Origin: Tabrizicola_A sp965284335
Lineage (GTDB): Bacteria > Pseudomonadota > Alphaproteobacteria > Rhodobacterales > Rhodobacteraceae
Strand: one strand, 5' to 3'
DNA length: 64,000 bases
Assembly (NCBI RefSeq): GCF_965284335.1
Contig: NZ_OZ260076.1
Below, piece by piece: positions 17,772-26,048 of the stretch (position 1 is the stretch's first letter; every line of letters begins with the position of its first letter). A program made the translations under genes and the position numbers. A model generated the notes under the pieces. That model saw nothing but the letters and a program-made list of their open reading frames with translations. It did not search any database and was not told the DNA's origin.

Positions 17772-18764
17772 CTACCAATGCCCCGCCCCCGTGCCGCGCG
17801 CCATGCGCAGCTGTGCCAAAAGATAGACCACCAGATCAAAGCCAAAGCCCAAGATCAGCACCAAGGCCCGCTTTGGCCGGATCGGCCAAGAGCGCCGCGC
17901 CAAGGCGCGGGTCAGGCGTTTGGTGGCAAAATGCAGCGGCACATAGCCAAAGGGCCAGCGCGGCAACCGCGCACGACCTGCCCGCGCCAACCACCCCTCA
18001 TCGGCCGCGGCCCGAGCAAGCTCGGCCCGTCTTGCCTCTTCGGGAAGCGCGCGCAGCACCTCAAAGGCAGCGAAATTCAGCGCCGATCCGATGACGATCC
18101 GCGTCTGATGGCGGATCAGGCCCGCAATGCCACGCTCGCTGGCATAGATATGCGAGAGCCCCTCCAGCCCATCAATGCGCGAAAAATCTTCTGGCATGAC
18201 AAGCGCATCGGTCAACACCATGGCGCGCAAGAACCCATCCTCGACCGGCAGGCCGATGGGCAAATGAAACCGCCGCGCCCGTTCGGCGGGCATGGCATAA
18301 AGCTGGCCACAGATCGCGGTCTTCCAATCATCCAAGCCGCCCCCCGCCGCCGCGATGATCTTGTCCAAAGGCCCCAGACCTTCGCCGCCGAGCGCAATAT
18401 CCTTGATCGGCTGGCTGTTCAGCACCCAAAGCTCCGGCCGCGCGGCAAGACCCCGCGCCAGCCGCGCCAAACAGTCCGGCGCGGTAAAATCAATATCGGC
18501 ATCGACAAAGATCAACAGCTGCGCATCTGGGCGCGAAATCTCATGCACAAAGCGGTTCCAAGTGCGTGACTTGCCGCCCTCAGCCAAATCGGCCACCTCG
18601 GCCCCTGCCGCACGCGCGAGATCAGCCGTCGCATCCGTGCAGCCATTGGCCAAAACCACGATGCGGGCGTCCAGCCCCGTCATGTCCTGCACCCCGAGCC
18701 GCGCCACCATGGCCGCAATGCCAGCCGCCTCATTATGGGCAAAAACACCGATATCCACCCGCAT
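17772..18764 (-). CDS. Family 2 glycosyltransferase
   Basis: 330 aa from the ATG at 18764, whose A overlaps the TGA of the upstream gene (TGATG); the longer frame to 18884 lies inside that gene. GT2 features: VDIGVFAHNEAAGI, VVLANGCTDATADLA and LLIFVDADIDF (DxD-like). A C-terminal hydrophobic stretch (LVLILGFGFDLVVYLLAQL) may anchor it to the membrane. It is coupled to the O-antigen ligase-like gene, so a polysaccharide role is likely. 163 bp separate it from the PKS start on the same strand. Confidence 0.8.
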   Translation of the reverse strand: MRVDIGVFAHNEAAGIAAMVARLGVQDMTGLDARIVVLANGCTDATADLARAAGAEVADLAEGGKSRTWNRFVHEISRPDAQLLIFVDADIDFTAPDCLARLARGLAARPELWVLNSQPIKDIALGGEGLGPLDKIIAAAGGGLDDWKTAICGQLYAMPAERARRFHLPIGLPVEDGFLRAMVLTDALVMPEDFSRIDGLEGLSHIYASERGIAGLIRHQTRIVIGSALNFAAFEVLRALPEEARRAELARAAADEGWLARAGRARLPRWPFGYVPLHFATKRLTRALARRSWPIRPKRALVLILGFGFDLVVYLLAQLRMARGTGAGHW

Positions 18765-20179
18765 CAGATCACCGTCCTGACGGGCTTGGCATCGTTCAAC
18801 ATCCGCAAACGTTCCCCTTTGGCCGCGCGGTTCAAGGCCGCCAAACGCTCGGCCTCGCCCAAAAGCGCGCCCGCCATCAGCCAAGTGAACGGGATCTGCG
18901 TGGCATTGGGCAAAAGATCAATCAGATTGGCCCCAAAGATCAGCGCCACCGCCCCCAGCCACGGCGAAAGCACGGCTTTGGGCTGACGCCACGCCTCACG
19001 GCCAAGCAAAAGCAGAGGCAGGGCAAAAAGCCCAAACTCAGCCACATAGCCCGCCCAACCATAGGTGCCCATTAAGATGACCCAAGCCCCGTCGGCAATG
19101 TTCAATTGCCGCCCCGTGATCGGATCATGGGTAAAGGCCCGCCCATAGCCGCCCCAGCCAAACCATGGCCGCTCTTGCGCGCGGGCCAGCAAAATCTCTT
19201 CGTTTTCAATGCGAAAGCGCAGAGAATAGGCGCGGTCGGGCGACAGGGTATCGGCAAAGGCCAAGATCTGATCAATCGGCACCAGATGCGCCCCGCGCAA
19301 CACCGGATAGCTGATCACCAAAACCGCCATCGCCATGGCCGCCAAAAGCTGCACCCGTACCGGCATCAGCAAGATCAGCGGCGTCACCGCCAAGGCATAG
19401 ACAATCGGCCCCGCACTGCGGCACAAAACCAACATGGCGGCCAGATAGAGCAAGACAACCAAGGCCTTGGGCCGCGCCTCAGCCGAGACATGGCGAAAGG
19501 TGGTGACCGCCGCCGCCAGCGCCATAAAGGCGAAAAACGCCACCCACAGCCCATGGGGCAAGAACACCACCGGGCGGTAACCGCCATAGCGCACGGTCTG
19601 CCAAAAATCATGCTGGAAAAACCCGTAAACCCAGACATTCATCTGCGGGCTCATCACCACCTCAACCAGCATCGGCAAGGAATAGGCCAAGCCCGCCGCC
19701 ACCAGTGCCGCCACAATCGCGCGCAACCCCTCGGGCGTGCCCAGATAGCGCCGGGCCAAAAAGAACGGCAACAGCGCGATGACCTGATAGGCAATCGAGG
19801 CCAGACTGTCATAAATTCGCATCCCGTTGATCATCGCCTGCCGAAAGATCAGCGGGTCGGTGTTGGTCAAGACCGTGCCAAAGGGCGACAGCACATAGAC
19901 CACGATCAACGCCTTGCCGATGGGGTTTTGCGGCACAAAGCTGATCTTGTCGCGCAGCATCCACAGCGCACAGGCCAGCGCCATCAGATTGGGCACCGAC
20001 ACTTTGTCAAAATCGGGAATCACCGGCAGATTAATGGCCGTCAGGGGCGGCAAGATCAGATAGCCGCCAAGGATCGTCCAAATCAGCGCGCGGCCCGAAT
20101 CCAGCCGCCGCCACAGCTGCCAGACCACAAACGGCCACAGCGCCAGCACGGCAAAGGCAATGATATTCGGGCTATGCAA
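18764..20179 (-). CDS. O-antigen ligase/polymerase-like membrane protein
   Basis: 471 aa with about ten to twelve hydrophobic segments and one long central periplasmic-type loop. That loop ends in ARAQERPWFGWGGYGRAF, the kind of segment seen in the Wzy/WaaL O-antigen ligase and polymerase family. Such proteins join or polymerise undecaprenyl-linked sugars at the periplasmic face. It is coupled to the downstream GT2 gene and diverges from the WecG-type gene, which supports an exopolysaccharide or lipid-linked glycan locus. Confidence 0.75.
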   Translation of the reverse strand: MHSPNIIAFAVLALWPFVVWQLWRRLDSGRALIWTILGGYLILPPLTAINLPVIPDFDKVSVPNLMALACALWMLRDKISFVPQNPIGKALIVVYVLSPFGTVLTNTDPLIFRQAMINGMRIYDSLASIAYQVIALLPFFLARRYLGTPEGLRAIVAALVAAGLAYSLPMLVEVVMSPQMNVWVYGFFQHDFWQTVRYGGYRPVVFLPHGLWVAFFAFMALAAAVTTFRHVSAEARPKALVVLLYLAAMLVLCRSAGPIVYALAVTPLILLMPVRVQLLAAMAMAVLVISYPVLRGAHLVPIDQILAFADTLSPDRAYSLRFRIENEEILLARAQERPWFGWGGYGRAFTHDPITGRQLNIADGAWVILMGTYGWAGYVAEFGLFALPLLLLGREAWRQPKAVLSPWLGAVALIFGANLIDLLPNATQIPFTWLMAGALLGEAERLAALNRAAKGERLRMLNDAKPVRTVI

Positions 20180-20360
20180 AGGGCTTGGCTTTCAAATGTC
20201 GCAGGGTCTTTACCACGCGAAATGCTGCGCAGTCACCCAGCATGCTAACGCAGCATTGCGGGCAAACCAAGGCAAGGGCGGGCTTGTGCAAGATCCCTCT
20301 CGGCAGAAAGGGCGGCCTGTGCTAGGCACAGCGGCATTTGACGTATCAGGTGATTTTGAC

Positions 20361-21119
20361 GTGCAATTTCAGTTCGGCCCGGCGGTGATGACCGTCAATA
20401 TTCCCGACCCCGAAACGCTGATGGCCGCTTTGGACCAGCGCTTTAGCGCGGGCCAAGGGTTTGCGCTGGCCACGATCAATCTGGATCACATCGTCAAGCT
20501 GCACCGCCTGCCCGATTACCACAGCGCCTATGCCAAGCACGAGATGATCTGCGCCGATGGCAATCCGATTGTCTGGCTGTCGCGACTGGCCCGCCGCCCG
20601 GTGCAGCTGGTGCAAGGCTCTGACATGATCCGCCCGATGCTGAGGGTCGCCGCCCGCGCGGGCCGCAGCGTCGCCATGGTCGGCAGCACGGAGGAAACAC
20701 TCGCCGCCTCGGCCGATCAGCTGATGCGCGAGATCCCCGGCCTTGTGGTGGTGATGCGCCATGCGCCGCAGATGGATTTCGACCCAAGGGGCGAGGAGGC
20801 CCGCCGCGTCTTGGCCGAACTTGCCGCCCGCGATGTGGGCCTCTGCCTTGTTGCCCTTGGCTCACCCAAGCAGGAGCATTTCGCCGCCCTAGGGCGCGAG
20901 CTGGCCCCGAACGTCGGCTTTGCCTCTATCGGCGCGGGGCTTGATTTCATCTCGGGCCGCCAGACCCGCGCCCCGCGCTGGGTGCGCGCCATCGCCATGG
21001 AATGGCTCTGGCGCGCCATCAGCGCCCACCGCCGCCTCGTGCCGCGCTATGTCGCCTGCGCCGCCATCCTGCCGGGCGAGGCGCTCAAGGCCTGGCGCCT
21101 GCGCGACACGGCGCGATAA
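20361..21119 (+). CDS. WecG/TagA/CpsF family glycosyltransferase
   Basis: About 252 aa from GTG 20361, preceded by AGGTG at suitable distance; ATG 20388 is the alternative, and the frame stays open upstream to 20160. Family signatures: FALATINLDHIVKLHR near the N-terminus, CADGNPIVWLSR, GSDMIRPML, VGSTEETL and LVALGSPKQEHF, with a GAGLDFISGRQTRAPRWVR end. These GT26 enzymes transfer an N-acetylmannosaminuronic-type sugar onto a lipid-linked acceptor on the cytoplasmic side. It diverges from the O-antigen ligase-like gene and is followed by the palindrome array. Confidence 0.85.
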   Translation: MQFQFGPAVMTVNIPDPETLMAALDQRFSAGQGFALATINLDHIVKLHRLPDYHSAYAKHEMICADGNPIVWLSRLARRPVQLVQGSDMIRPMLRVAARAGRSVAMVGSTEETLAASADQLMREIPGLVVVMRHAPQMDFDPRGEEARRVLAELAARDVGLCLVALGSPKQEHFAALGRELAPNVGFASIGAGLDFISGRQTRAPRWVRAIAMEWLWRAISAHRRLVPRYVACAAILPGEALKAWRLRDTAR

Positions 21120-21290
21120 GCCTTAAGCGGAGCCCCCCTCCCCATCCCTCCCCCACGAAGAGGGGGGGAGGGAGGCACCCCACCGTCAAACCCGCGCCAT
21201 CCGCCCCGCATCCCGAAACCAAACCAGCCGACGCCTCCCCTCCCCCGTGGGGAGGGGCTGGGGGTGGGGGGCCATCCGCGCCCCACCTGG

Positions 21291-21521
21291 CCAAGCTCTC
21301 GCCGTGGCCCACCGCAGGGGAAAACCGACACCCGCGCGCAAGCCCCCCACCCTCTCCCTCCCCCACGAAGGGGGGGAGGGAAGCGCCCCGCCGTCAAGCC
21401 ACGCCATCTGCCCAGCATCCTGAAGCCAAACCAGCCGACGCCTCCCCTCCCCCTCGTGGGGAGGGGCTGGGGGTGGGGGGCTCACCCACGCCCAACCGCT
21501 CAAACCTCAAAGCTTTCCGAA
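21291..21521. repeat. Segmental duplication inside the array, copy 1
   Basis: About 230 bp nearly identical to 21744-21974, a constant offset of 453 bp. The one difference I noted is CTGGGGG here versus CTCGGGG in the second copy. It includes one inverted and one direct palindrome unit plus their spacer. Confidence 0.85.
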
Positions 21522-21743
21522 AACCCGCCAGCGTCACCCGCGCGCAGCCCCAAACCAGCCGACGCCTCCCCTCCCCCTTGTGGGGAGGGGCTGGGGGTGG
21601 GGGGCTGACCCACGCCCAACCGCTCAAACCGCAAAACTTTCCGAAAAACCCGCCAGCGTCACCAGCGCCCAACCCCAAACCAGCCGACGCCGCCCCCTCG
21701 TGGGAAGAGGTCAGGGGCGGAGGGCCACCCGCGCCCCACCTTG

Positions 21744-21974
21744 CCAAGCTCTCGCCGTGGCCCACCGCAGGGGAAAACCGACACCCGCGCGCAAGCCCCC
21801 CACCCTCTCCCTCCCCCACGAAGGGGGGGAGGGAAGCGCCCCGCCGTCAAGCCACGCCATCTGCCCAGCATCCTGAAGCCAAACCAGCCGACGCCTCCCC
21901 TCCCCCTCGTGGGGAGGGGCTCGGGGTGGGGGGCTCACCCACGCCCAACCGCTCAAACCTCAAAGCTTTCCCAA
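21744..21974. repeat. Segmental duplication inside the array, copy 2
   Basis: Second copy of 21291-21521. The two copies begin with the same CCAAGCTCTCGCCGTG spacer and run through CTCAAACCTCAAAGCTTTCC before diverging. Confidence 0.85.
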
Positions 21975-22342
21975 AAAACCGCCAGCGTCACTCACGCGCA
22001 GCCCCAAAACACCCAACGCCTCCCCCTCGTGGGAAGAGGGTCAGGGGCGGAAGGCCACCCACGCCAAACCTTGCCAAACTCTCGCCGTGCTTCACCACAG
22101 AGGAAAACCGAAACGCCCCGCGCAAGCCCCCCACCCTCTCCCTGCCCCACAAAGGGGGGAGGGAAGCGGCTGGTCTGTCAGGTCTGGCACCAACATCATG
22201 CAAGGGGCCTGGGCAGGACCTTCACAAATACCTAGGTCGCTAGGCACCTCCCCTCCCCCTCGTGGGGAGGGGCCGGGGGTGGGGGGCCACCCACGCCCAA
22301 CAGATCAAACTTCAAAGCCCCACGGAAGGAGCCAAGCCCCCC

Positions 22343-22510
22343 TCAGCCCTTTTTCTTCGCCTCGGCCGCCGCCTTCATGCGCGCCAAAAGCTCTTCCTTC
22401 GTGGCCCGACCACCACTCGGGCTCTTCTCGGCCCCAAGCCCCTTTTTGCCAACCTTGTGCTTGGGCTGCTTGCCCGCCGAAATCGCATTGCCTGCTGCTG
22501 CGTAATCCAT
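22343..22510 (-). CDS. 55-aa lysine-rich small protein
   Basis: Reads from ATG 22510 to TGA at 22343. The sequence begins MDYAAAGNAISAGKQ, continues with a basic KPKHKVGKKGLG-like stretch, and ends in a predicted helix rich in Ala, Glu and Lys (EELLARMKAAAEAKKKG). It follows the adenosine kinase reading frame by 11 bp on the same strand, and its codon use matches that of neighbouring genes. No signal or membrane segment. Function unknown; the charge suggests nucleic-acid or ribosome contact, which is only inference. Confidence 0.6.
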   Translation of the reverse strand: MDYAAAGNAISAGKQPKHKVGKKGLGAEKSPSGGRATKEELLARMKAAAEAKKKG

Positions 22511-22521
22511 CGTCTCGCCCC

Positions 22522-23504
22522 TTACAAAAGTCCCTGCGCCCGAAACAGCGCCTTCAGATCGGCCTCAGGGCGCGCGCCATAATGGCCAATCACCTCAGCC
22601 GCCGCCACACAGCCCATGCGGCCCGCCTGCGCCAAGCCCTGCCCCGTGGCCATGCCATAGATGAAACCGGCGGCAAACTGGTCACCCGCGCCGGTGGCAT
22701 CCACCGGCACCACACGGCGCACCGGCACCACCACGCGCTCATCCCCGCGTGCCAAGATCACCTCATCCCCCGACCGCGTGCACACCACAAGCCCCGCATC
22801 CTGCACGGCATGGGCAAGGGCCGCCTCCAGATCAGTCTGATAAAGGCTCGACCATTCATGCTCATTGCCGATCACATAATCCAGATCCTTCACCAAGCGG
22901 CGAAAATCGCCCCGGTGACGGTCCACGCAGAACGGGTCCGACAGCGCGATCCCCGCGCGCCCACCAGCCTTTTGGCACAGCTTTGCCGCGCGCTCGAACG
23001 CCTCTTTCCCCTTGGGCTTGTCGTAAAGATAGCCCTCAAGAAAGAGATAATCGGTATCCCCCGCCACATCATCCGACACATCCTGCGGGCCAAGTTCCGA
23101 GGAAATCCCCAGATAGGTGTTCATCGACCGCTCGCCATCGCCCGACACAAAGATCATCGATCGTGAGGTCGGCAATTCCCCCCCGCCACCGGAGGGTTGA
23201 CGAAATCGGTGCCATCAGCGGCCATGCCCTCGGCATAAAACCGGCCCAAGGCATCGTCATGCACCCGGCCGATAAAGGCGGTTTTCAGCCCCAGATTGCC
23301 CAGCCCCGCCAGCGTATTGGCCACCGACCCGCCCGGCGCCTGCACCCGGTCTTTCATCGCGGCATAAAGGATCTCGCCCCGCTCACGCTCGACCAGCTGC
23401 ATGATGCCCTTTTCGATCCCCATCATCTCAAGGAAAGACTCATCCGCCTGCGTGATCACATCGACAATCGCATTGCCGATGCCAACAACCTGATACTTTT
23501 TCAT
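22522..23504 (-). pseudogene. Adenosine kinase (PfkB family) with one frameshift
   Basis: Two frames, 23504-23154 and 23175-22522, join into one PfkB sugar/nucleoside kinase of about 327 aa. The N-terminal part has the adenosine-kinase-like VVGIGNAIVDVI and APGGSVANTLAGLGNLG. The C-terminal part has the anion-hole/catalytic VDATGAGDQFAAGF. The break lies at a run of seven G (minus strand, 23178-23184); eight G would restore the frame as VAGG-ELPTSRSM. Such kinases phosphorylate adenosine to AMP with ATP. The start codon overlaps the nth stop (ATGA). A sequencing or assembly slip in the homopolymer is as likely as real inactivation. Confidence 0.85.
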
Positions 23505-24145
23505 TCCGTCTTATCCTCGAACTGGCAATCATCGCGAATGGGGCAAATGCCGCATTTGGGTTTGCGCGCCACGCAGATATAGCGGCCATGCAAGATCAAC
23601 CAGTGATGCGCGTGTTGCTGATACTCGGCGGGCACATGATCTTCAATGGCGCGTTCAATGGCCAACTCATCGCGGCCCACGGCAATGCCGGTGCGGTTGC
23701 CGATGCGCAGGATATGGGTGTCGACGGCCTGCGCGGGGTAGTGAAACCACATGTTCAACACCACATTCGCCGTCTTGCGCCCCACTCCGGGCAGGCGCTG
23801 CAAGGCAGCGCGGGACGACGGCACCTGACCGCCATAGTCGTCGATTAACATCTGGCACAGCTTGATGACATTCTTGGCCTTGTTGCGAAACAGGCCAATC
23901 GTCTTGATATGCTCGATCAGACCTTCCTCACCCAAGGCCAGCATCTTTTCCGGCGTATCGGCAATCTCAAAAAGCCGCGCCGTGGCCCGGTTCACCCCTA
24001 CATCGGTCGCCTGCGCCGACAAGGCAACCGCGACCAAAAGGGTAAAGGCGTTCACATGGTTCAACTCGCCCTTCGGTTCAGGCTCCAATTCCTGAAACCG
24101 GGCAAAGATGCGCTGCATCGCGGGATAAGAAAGCTGCTTGGCCAT
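23501..24145 (-). CDS. nth: Endonuclease III
   Basis: 214 aa from ATG 24145; the open frame to 24331 has no family support. Base-excision repair glycosylase/AP lyase for oxidised pyrimidines. Visible: helix-hairpin-helix LPGVGRKTANVVL with the catalytic Lys, the catalytic Asp in VDTHILRI, and the C-terminal 4Fe-4S ligands in C-x6-C-x2-C-x5-C spacing (CVARKPKCGICPIRDDC). Its stop overlaps the adenosine kinase start. It diverges from the methyltransferase gene at 24311. Confidence 0.96.
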   Translation of the reverse strand: MAKQLSYPAMQRIFARFQELEPEPKGELNHVNAFTLLVAVALSAQATDVGVNRATARLFEIADTPEKMLALGEEGLIEHIKTIGLFRNKAKNVIKLCQMLIDDYGGQVPSSRAALQRLPGVGRKTANVVLNMWFHYPAQAVDTHILRIGNRTGIAVGRDELAIERAIEDHVPAEYQQHAHHWLILHGRYICVARKPKCGICPIRDDCQFEDKTE

Positions 24146-24310
24146 CGCCGATCTATGCACCATCCCCCCGCCCTGCTGCAACTGCTCTTGCCACCCCCGC
24201 GCATCGGCCCTCGCGACGACAGGCCCGGCACGGGCCCGGAAGAGCCTTCCCGCAAGATCCGGGTCGCCTGCGCCCCCCGCTTCCCCTAAACTGCGGCGCA
24301 GGAGATCCCC

Positions 24311-25171
24311 ATGACCAAGCACAGCTATCACTACGCCACCATCGCCCGCGCCCTGCGCGAGATGGATGCCGCCGGCCCCGGCCTGACGCTTGAGGCGCTC
24401 GCCGCCCGCATCGGCCTGTCACCTGCGCATTTTCAGCGCGTGTTCAGCCAATGGGTCGGCGTCAGCCCGAAACGCTATCAGCAATACCTTGCCCTCGACC
24501 ACGCACGCGATCTTCTGGCGCAACGCTTCAGCCTCTTGCACACCGCCCATGAGACTGGGCTGTCCGGCACCGGCCGCCTGCATGATCTTTTCACCACATG
24601 GGAGGCGATGAGCCCCGGCGACTATGCCAAGGGCGGCGCGGGGCTGATCATCCGCTGGGGCCTTGCCCCCTCGCCCTTTGGCGAGGTGGTGGTGATGGCC
24701 ACCGAGCGCGGCATCTGCGGCATGGGCTTTGCCGCCGAAATGGGGGAGGAGGCCGCCACCCAAGACCTGATGCGCCGCTGGCCCGCCGCCCGCTTTGTCC
24801 GCGACGATACCGCCATCGCCCCCTTGGCACAGGCCGCCTTTGGCGGCGGCCAGACCCCGCTGCATCTGATCGGCGCACCCTTTCAGATCAAGGTCTGGGA
24901 GGCGCTTTTGTCGGTCCCCTCGGGCCATGTCACCAGCTATTCGCAAATCGCCGGGGCCATCGGCCATGACAAAGCGGTGCGCGCCGTCGGCACCGCCGTG
25001 GGCCGCAATCCGATCAGCTATCTCATCCCCTGCCACCGCGCCTTGCGCAAATCTGGCGCCTTGGGCGGCTATCACTGGGGCCTGCCCGTCAAACGCGCCA
25101 TTTTGGCATGGGAAAGTGCCCGCGCCGAGGCCGCCGAAGACCTCAGCCCGCCCCAGCACACGGCACAGTGA
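24311..25171 (+). CDS. AraC-type regulator fused to methylated-DNA-cysteine methyltransferase (Ada-like)
   Basis: 286 aa. Residues 1-110 are an AraC-type helix-turn-helix (LTLEALAARIGLSPAHFQRVFSQWVGVSPKRYQQYL). Residues 115-270 are an O6-methylguanine methyltransferase with the IPCHR active-site Cys, preceded by VPSGHVTSYSQIA and AVRAVGTAVGRNP. The protein lacks the N-terminal zinc/phosphotriester domain of E. coli Ada, so it should not sense methyl-phosphotriesters through the four-Cys site. It repairs O6-alkylguanine by suicide transfer and may regulate repair genes. The nth gene next door supports a DNA repair context. Confidence 0.92.
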   Translation: MTKHSYHYATIARALREMDAAGPGLTLEALAARIGLSPAHFQRVFSQWVGVSPKRYQQYLALDHARDLLAQRFSLLHTAHETGLSGTGRLHDLFTTWEAMSPGDYAKGGAGLIIRWGLAPSPFGEVVVMATERGICGMGFAAEMGEEAATQDLMRRWPAARFVRDDTAIAPLAQAAFGGGQTPLHLIGAPFQIKVWEALLSVPSGHVTSYSQIAGAIGHDKAVRAVGTAVGRNPISYLIPCHRALRKSGALGGYHWGLPVKRAILAWESARAEAAEDLSPPQHTAQ

Positions 25172-25276
25172 TGGGCATAAACCCGCAACAGCCCACCGCC
25201 GCTATGGGATAACACAGCCAACCCTGCTATACCGCAGCCAAGGCGGCACAGTCCGTATCACAGTGAATGAGGCACG

Positions 25277-25936
25277 ATGATGACCCTAAAGACCCCCCTG
25301 ATTCTTGCAGCCCTTGGCGCTTTTGCCCTGTCGGGCTGCGTTGATCCCAATGCCTATCCCGATGATCCCAACGCCCGCACCAAAAGCGGCGCGGTGATCG
25401 GGGGCATCCTTGGGGCTGCGGCGGGCATCGCGGTGTCGGGTGACGGCGATGAATTGAAAGGCGCGCTTCTGGGCGGTGCCGTGGGCGCGGCAACAGGGGC
25501 GGCCATCGGCTCGGATCTTGACCGTCAGGCCGCCGAACTGCGCAGCTCGCTCAATGCCAATATCTCGGTCACCAATATGGGCGGCTACCTCTTGGTCAAC
25601 ATGCCGCAAGACCTCTTGTTCGCCACCGACAGCGCCACGCTCTCGGGCAATCTGACCAATGATCTGCGCGCCGTGGCCAACAGCCTTGTGCGCTACCCCA
25701 ACTCCACCATCGAGGTGATCGGCCACACCGACAACGTGGGCGAGGCCGCCTATAACCAAGACCTGTCGCAGCGCCGCGCCTTTGCCGTGGCCAATGTGCT
25801 GCGCGCCTCGGGTGTTCCGGCAGGCCGCATCGCCACCATCGGCCGGGGCGAAGATGCCCCCGTTGCCACCAACCAAACCGCCGCAGGCCGCGCAATGAAC
25901 CGCCGGGTGGAAATCATCATCCGCCCGACGCGCTGA
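25277..25936 (+). CDS. OmpA-family outer-membrane lipoprotein (YiaD-like)
   Basis: 219 aa. Lipoprotein signal with LSGC lipobox (Cys about 22), a glycine-zipper region (about 37-80: SGAVIGGILGAAAGIAV and GALLGGAVGAATGAAIG), then a C-terminal OmpA peptidoglycan-binding domain with LLFATDSATL, IEVIGHTDNVG, LSQRRAFAVANVL and NRRVEI. It should sit in the outer membrane and bind peptidoglycan. ATG 25277 and ATG 25280 are adjacent alternatives. Confidence 0.93.
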   Translation: MMTLKTPLILAALGAFALSGCVDPNAYPDDPNARTKSGAVIGGILGAAAGIAVSGDGDELKGALLGGAVGAATGAAIGSDLDRQAAELRSSLNANISVTNMGGYLLVNMPQDLLFATDSATLSGNLTNDLRAVANSLVRYPNSTIEVIGHTDNVGEAAYNQDLSQRRAFAVANVLRASGVPAGRIATIGRGEDAPVATNQTAAGRAMNRRVEIIIRPTR

Positions 25937-26010
25937 GCCACGCTCAACTGTCAGGAAAATTTTGGGCCGGAGGGGAAACCTCCGGCCCTTCGTCATTGAA
26001 CTTTCCGCCG

Positions 26011-26035
26011 AATTGGTCATATGTTTGAACCAATT
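26011..26035. promoter_or_regulatory. Candidate GntR operator upstream of the regulator gene
   Basis: AATTGGT and ACCAATT form a perfect 7-bp inverted repeat with 11-bp spacing, ending 13 bp before the GntR start codon. FadR-subfamily GntR proteins such as PdhR and LldR bind TTGGT/ACCAA half-sites, usually more closely spaced. Autoregulation is therefore plausible but unproven. Confidence 0.5.
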
Positions 26036-26048
26036 GCCGGAGGGGGCC

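Larger units (their letters stand above)
21120..22300. repeat. Gene-free array of about eleven G/C-rich palindromic units
   Basis: No plausible gene here; the long frames on both strands are low-complexity translations of the repeat. Units with a CCTCCCC(C)TCGTGGGGAGGGG core and a following CTGGGGGTGGGGGG tail occur near 21235, 21438, 21565, 21892 and 22247. Opposite-orientation units (CCACCCTCTCCC then CCCACGAAGGGGGG) occur near 21141, 21346, 21799 and 22128, and degenerate forms near 21690 and 22018. Spacers of about 60-80 bp are themselves related, with recurring ACGCCCAAC, AGCCAAACCAGCCGACG and CAAGCTCTCGCCGTG segments. Confidence 0.9.

Noticed and set aside
21002..22243. Long proline/arginine-rich reading frames over the palindrome array on both strands
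   Set aside because: They translate the G/C repeat itself, occur in several frames at once and have no ribosome site or family match.
21120..22300. CRISPR array
   Set aside because: Units differ in length and orientation, and the spacers are related to each other and even duplicated; no cas genes nearby.
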